64,000 bases of DNA. Source: Cytophagales bacterium (GTDB lineage Bacteria > Bacteroidota > Bacteroidia > Cytophagales > Cyclobacteriaceae). The notes beneath the pieces were generated by a model. It had not been told where the DNA came from, did no database searches, and saw only the letters and a list, made by a program, of their open reading frames with translations. The number at the start of each line of letters is the position of its first letter. Position 1 is the stretch's first letter. Where the stretch lies: the NCBI GenBank assembly GCA_033344775.1, contig JAWPMT010000001.1, positions 372,001-436,000 of the forward strand, written 5' to 3'. Position numbers and translations under genes: made by a program. Of the stretch, positions 60,960-64,000 are shown in pieces.

Positions 60960-63573
60960 ACGATTAGCAGATCGATTGCTACAATGGTTTTGCAGAGAAG
61001 ACCTCTATCTATTCATCCGAGGCGACCTGCAAGAAAACTACGATAAGCACATCAAACAGAATTCTTCGTTGAAAGCCGACTGGCTATTTCTAATGGAGGT
61101 CCTGTTGCTGTTTCGACCTGCCATCATACAACTACATTTAATCCCGGTCAAATACTCAAACCCAATATCTATGTTCAACAATTATCTAAAAATCACATTG
61201 CGCAACCTGCGACGACAACACACCTATGCATTGGTCAATATCATTGGTCTATCAGTGGGAATTGTCAGTCTTTTTTATATCTGGATCTTCATTGAAAATG
61301 AATTGGCTTATGATCAACACCATGAGGAAGTAGAACGCATTTTCAGGGTTTCTACTGAAGGAACAGTCAATGGTGAATGGATCACCATGGCAACCTCCCC
61401 TCCTGGTCTGGCGAAACGCCTGGCGGCAGATCTCCCTGAAGTGCAGGAAGCGACACGCGTAAGTGGATTTCTGGGGATCAAAAAAAATATACTTAAAGTT
61501 GACAACCGCACATTCATGGAGGAAGGCGGCTACTTTGCCGAGCATAATTTCTTTAAGGTACTCACCTATCAACTGCTTAACGGCGACCCTGAAACCGCGT
61601 TGAACGAACCACAAAGCATCGTACTCTCTCATTCCCTGGCCAAAAAATTATTCAATGCAACAGATGTACTTGGTCAAACCATTTCCATCACCAATGACTA
61701 TGGACAACATGATTACAACATTACGGGCGTATTTGAAGACGAAGGTGTCCTGTCACACCTGAATCCAACATTCATCTGCTCCATGAACAGCGGAGCAATT
61801 GGCCAATTCGTGATGGGAAGTGATCAAATGGTCGGTAATAATTTTCTATTCACGTATATCAGAACCAATCAGGAGCTTGATCCAACCACCTTACAAGAGA
61901 AAATTGCGGATTTTCTGGCCAAATATGTACAAGATGCAAAACACACCCACAGCTTTCTTCCTGTACGGGATATCTATTTGCATGCAGAGGGACGTGGAGA
62001 CGACAGCCTCGGTGGTGACATCCGCTATCTTTACATTTTAGCAACCATTGCCTTGCTCATCCTGATCATTGCTTGTGTCAATTTTGCTAACCTCGCAACA
62101 GCTCAAGCCACCAAAAGAGCTAAAGAAATAGGCGTTCGTAAAACATTTGGAGCCTACCGTCAAATGATCATTAGTCAGTTTCTGGCAGAAGCCATGGTCA
62201 TGAGCCTTTTAGCTACTTTAGTTTCAGTACTGATTATCGCTTTAACTGCACCCGGATACACCCACCTTACCGGAAAGCCTGTTACCATGGAGGCCATCAT
62301 TGTCCATGCACCTGTGTTGGTCATCATTACCTTAATCACTGCTTTATTGGCTGGAAGCTATCCAGCATTTTATTTGTCCAGGCTAAAATTACAATCCGCA
62401 CTACGAAGTGGGTATCGTGGAAGCTCAGGGTCCTTCCTGATCCGCAAGGGCCTGGTGGTTTTTCAGTTCATCATCGGAATCTTGTTCATCATTGGTTCGT
62501 TCACCACACTTAGCCAATTGCAATTCATCAAATCACAACCACTGGGATTTCAAGTCGAAAACCAGCTCGTGATTCCATTGCAATCGCAAGAGGCCATCCA
62601 GGATCTGGAAAAAGTGAAACAAGCCTTCTCAAGCATTCCAGCTGTGATCAAGGTAGCAGGAACAAGTTATACTCCTGCTGAATTTGTCCTTAGCGATAAT
62701 CACTACAGAACTACCCCGACACAAGAAGGTGAAGGCATCATCATCCGCCAAAACGATGTAGACTTTGGCCTGATTGAAACCCTGGGCATAGAGCTTATTG
62801 CAGGTCGCACTTTTAATCCCGACTTTGCTCAGAATGACTCATCAATCTTGCTGAATGAAACAGCGGTCCGATCTCTTGGACTCACGAACGATGAGGTACT
62901 GAACAGAGACATTTATACTTCCGAAGGAGAAGGCATCATTGGCTATCGGGTCATCGGCATTGTAAAAGATTTCCATGCCAATTCGTTACACAAAGCCATC
63001 GAACCTTACCTATTTGCTATGCGACCGGGTCGGGCGGCCAGCTCGCTGATCGTCACTACTGCCAATACAAATCCCGTTGAAGTAATCCAGTCACTTGAAC
63101 GATCGTGGGAGCAACTATTTCCTCAAGTACCATTTGAATTCAGCTTTCTGGACGAACAATTACAATCCAAGTATTCAAGAGATGAAAAATTTGGTCAAAT
63201 CATCATGATCTTTACCGTGATTGCCCTGGTCTTATGTTTTATGGGAATTTTCGCACTCACTTCATTTAGCATACAGCAAAATATGAAAGCAATCAGCATC
63301 AAAAAAGTGCTAGGAGCGCAAGTGGGGACACTATACATTCAGATGGTATCTCGTTTTCTTTTGCTGGTGATCCTGGCCTCCATTATTGCATTACCTATTG
63401 GACTCTTCGTAATGAATAAGTGGTTAGCCTTGTTCGCATACCGTATCGAAACAGACCTGGCTTCTGGCCTTGTCCCCGTGATGCTCATTGTGATCAGCAC
63501 CCTACTAGTGATCAGTCGGAAATTGCTTAAGGTCGCAAAGGTCAATCCTGCTACGATTCTGAGGAGCGAGTAA
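60952..63573 (+). CDS. MacB/FtsX-type ABC transporter permease with N-terminal permease prefix domain (operon 3)
   Basis: An 873-aa inner-membrane protein. Prefix domain residues 1-72 (RLADRLLQWFCREDLYLFIR, GDLQENYDKH), first helix at about 97-117 (ALVNIIGLSVGIVSLFYIWI), periplasmic domain, FtsX helices at about 360-475 (YLYILATIALLILIIACVNF), second periplasmic domain with GYRVIGIVKDFHANSLH, and final helices (IIMIFTVIALVLCFMGIFAL), ending NPATILRSE. Like operons 1 and 2 it lacks an ATPase gene. The shared architecture of three paralogues indicates expansion of the family with separate repressors. Confidence 0.9.
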   Translation: MIKRLADRLLQWFCREDLYLFIRGDLQENYDKHIKQNSSLKADWLFLMEVLLLFRPAIIQLHLIPVKYSNPISMFNNYLKITLRNLRRQHTYALVNIIGLSVGIVSLFYIWIFIENELAYDQHHEEVERIFRVSTEGTVNGEWITMATSPPGLAKRLAADLPEVQEATRVSGFLGIKKNILKVDNRTFMEEGGYFAEHNFFKVLTYQLLNGDPETALNEPQSIVLSHSLAKKLFNATDVLGQTISITNDYGQHDYNITGVFEDEGVLSHLNPTFICSMNSGAIGQFVMGSDQMVGNNFLFTYIRTNQELDPTTLQEKIADFLAKYVQDAKHTHSFLPVRDIYLHAEGRGDDSLGGDIRYLYILATIALLILIIACVNFANLATAQATKRAKEIGVRKTFGAYRQMIISQFLAEAMVMSLLATLVSVLIIALTAPGYTHLTGKPVTMEAIIVHAPVLVIITLITALLAGSYPAFYLSRLKLQSALRSGYRGSSGSFLIRKGLVVFQFIIGILFIIGSFTTLSQLQFIKSQPLGFQVENQLVIPLQSQEAIQDLEKVKQAFSSIPAVIKVAGTSYTPAEFVLSDNHYRTTPTQEGEGIIIRQNDVDFGLIETLGIELIAGRTFNPDFAQNDSSILLNETAVRSLGLTNDEVLNRDIYTSEGEGIIGYRVIGIVKDFHANSLHKAIEPYLFAMRPGRAASSLIVTTANTNPVEVIQSLERSWEQLFPQVPFEFSFLDEQLQSKYSRDEKFGQIIMIFTVIALVLCFMGIFALTSFSIQQNMKAISIKKVLGAQVGTLYIQMVSRFLLLVILASIIALPIGLFVMNKWLALFAYRIETDLASGLVPVMLIVISTLLVISRKLLKVAKVNPATILRSE

Positions 63574-63589
63574 AGTATTGTTCAAATGA

Positions 63590-64000
63590 TTATTTGCCTG
63601 TTGAAGATGCAACAGGCTTTCCTCGCCACCAGGTAGCAAGTGAGGAGCCAGTGATGTTCATCAACGGACCAAATACCGAAGGAGCCAGTCCGATGGTGGC
63701 TACTTTTCCCATTTGCAAGGCAATACCAGAGGCCAGTCCTGAATTCTGCATCCCTACTTCAAAGGCGATGGTCCGACAGGAAGCTTCATCTACGCCTAAA
63801 AGTTTACAGATGCCATACCCAAGTCCGTAACCCATAAGGTTGTGGATCACACAGGCAAGGATCAACAATAAACCAATGTCAAGCAGGTTGTCCCTCCCGG
63901 CAGCAGTAATAACGGTAATGATCAGACCAATGGCAATCATAGACACTAAACTTAGGATTTTCTCCATCAAGTCCCGGTTTTGACCAAACAACTTCAAGAA
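63590..64000 (-). CDS. Bile acid:sodium symporter (BASS) family protein, C-terminal part
   Basis: The gene enters from the right edge; only its last 137 codons are visible, ending with TAA at 63590. FEVGMQNSGLASGIALQMG is the conserved BASS/ACR3-like motif, and at least four helices are visible (LSLVSMIAIGLIITVITAAG, LGLLLILACVIHNLMGYGL as examples). BASS proteins couple import of organic acids to sodium. The last codons form a hairpin (63596-63617). Confidence 0.85.
   Translation of the reverse strand, partial: FLKLFGQNRDLMEKILSLVSMIAIGLIITVITAAGRDNLLDIGLLLILACVIHNLMGYGLGYGICKLLGVDEASCRTIAFEVGMQNSGLASGIALQMGKVATIGLAPSVFGPLMNITGSSLATWWRGKPVASSTGK
63596..63617. terminator. Hairpin in the 3' end of the BASS gene
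   Basis: 8-bp GC-rich stem GCCTGTTG (63596-63603) / CAACAGGC (63610-63617), 6-base loop, overlapping the last codons of the BASS gene and lying 22 bp after the convergent permease stop. Possibly a shared terminator; no strong T run. Confidence 0.45.

Noticed and set aside
1-64000. CRISPR arrays, tRNA or rRNA genes, insertion sequences, attachment sites
   Set aside because: I looked for spaced direct repeats, cloverleaf-type sequences, transposase motifs and long terminal repeats and found none that I could support by eye.

Overview
The window looks like chromosomal DNA of a Bacteroidota bacterium, most likely a Cytophagales-type marine or soil gliding bacterium. I infer this from the gene families: a TonB receptor paired with a DUF4249 lipoprotein, DUF5916, DUF6992-like and DUF4359-like proteins, PadR plus prefix-domain MacB/FtsX permeases, tetratricopeptide histidine kinases, 7TM-AraC regulators, TAnnTTTG-type -7 boxes and A-rich leaders with few Shine-Dalgarno sites. 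I saw no tRNA, rRNA, CRISPR array, transposase or phage gene. Genes are dense and run on both strands; many operons have 4-bp start/stop overlaps.

Layout. 1-5.9 kb: the 5' part of an aromatic amino acid hydroxylase divergent from a Crp/Fnr regulator, a DUF2834 protein, the first PadR-permease operon, a frameshifted gene and DoxX. 5.9-12.1 kb: an AraC-type membrane regulator, a small degenerate subtilase and a 1.3-kb-codon multidomain protein (FG-GAP-like repeats, beta/gamma-crystallin domain, hydrophobic C-terminal half). 12.1-25 kb: peptidases (M1-like, two DUF885), DUF5916 protein, aldo/keto reductase, YegP protein and the second PadR-permease operon. 25.2-33.7 kb: an orphan TPR histidine kinase, a gene with an in-frame stop, a serine hydrolase, and a ribonucleoside/ribose salvage locus (nucleoside hydrolase, LacI regulator, ribokinase, sugar transporter).

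33.8-48 kb is the most unusual part. Two consecutive minus-strand operons contain cytoplasmic-looking subtilases: subtilase - unknown - NarL-type kinase - response regulator, then membrane protein - subtilase - 715-aa exported protein - lipoprotein. They face an AidA/PixA-like protein gene followed by a second NarL-type kinase/regulator pair and a 23-codon gene for a double-glycine-leader peptide. The same dyad, AATACC-N8-GGTAT(T), lies upstream of both subtilase operons and of the AidA-like gene, which suggests one regulon under a NarL-type regulator. The AidA-like gene also shares an identical 16-base leader with the 1,290-aa protein gene at 8.2 kb.

48-64 kb is more ordinary: LLM oxidoreductase, CIA30 protein, DUF2237, DUF4249/TonB receptor pair, a frameshifted DUF6992-like gene, an FAD oxidoreductase - DUF4359-like (in-frame stop) - SRPBCC operon, a Crp/Fnr regulator, a TPR kinase plus receiver, the third PadR-permease operon, and the truncated end of a bile-acid:sodium symporter family gene. 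Four genes in the window are broken by a frameshift or an in-frame TAA, so either local decay or uncorrected sequence errors are present.
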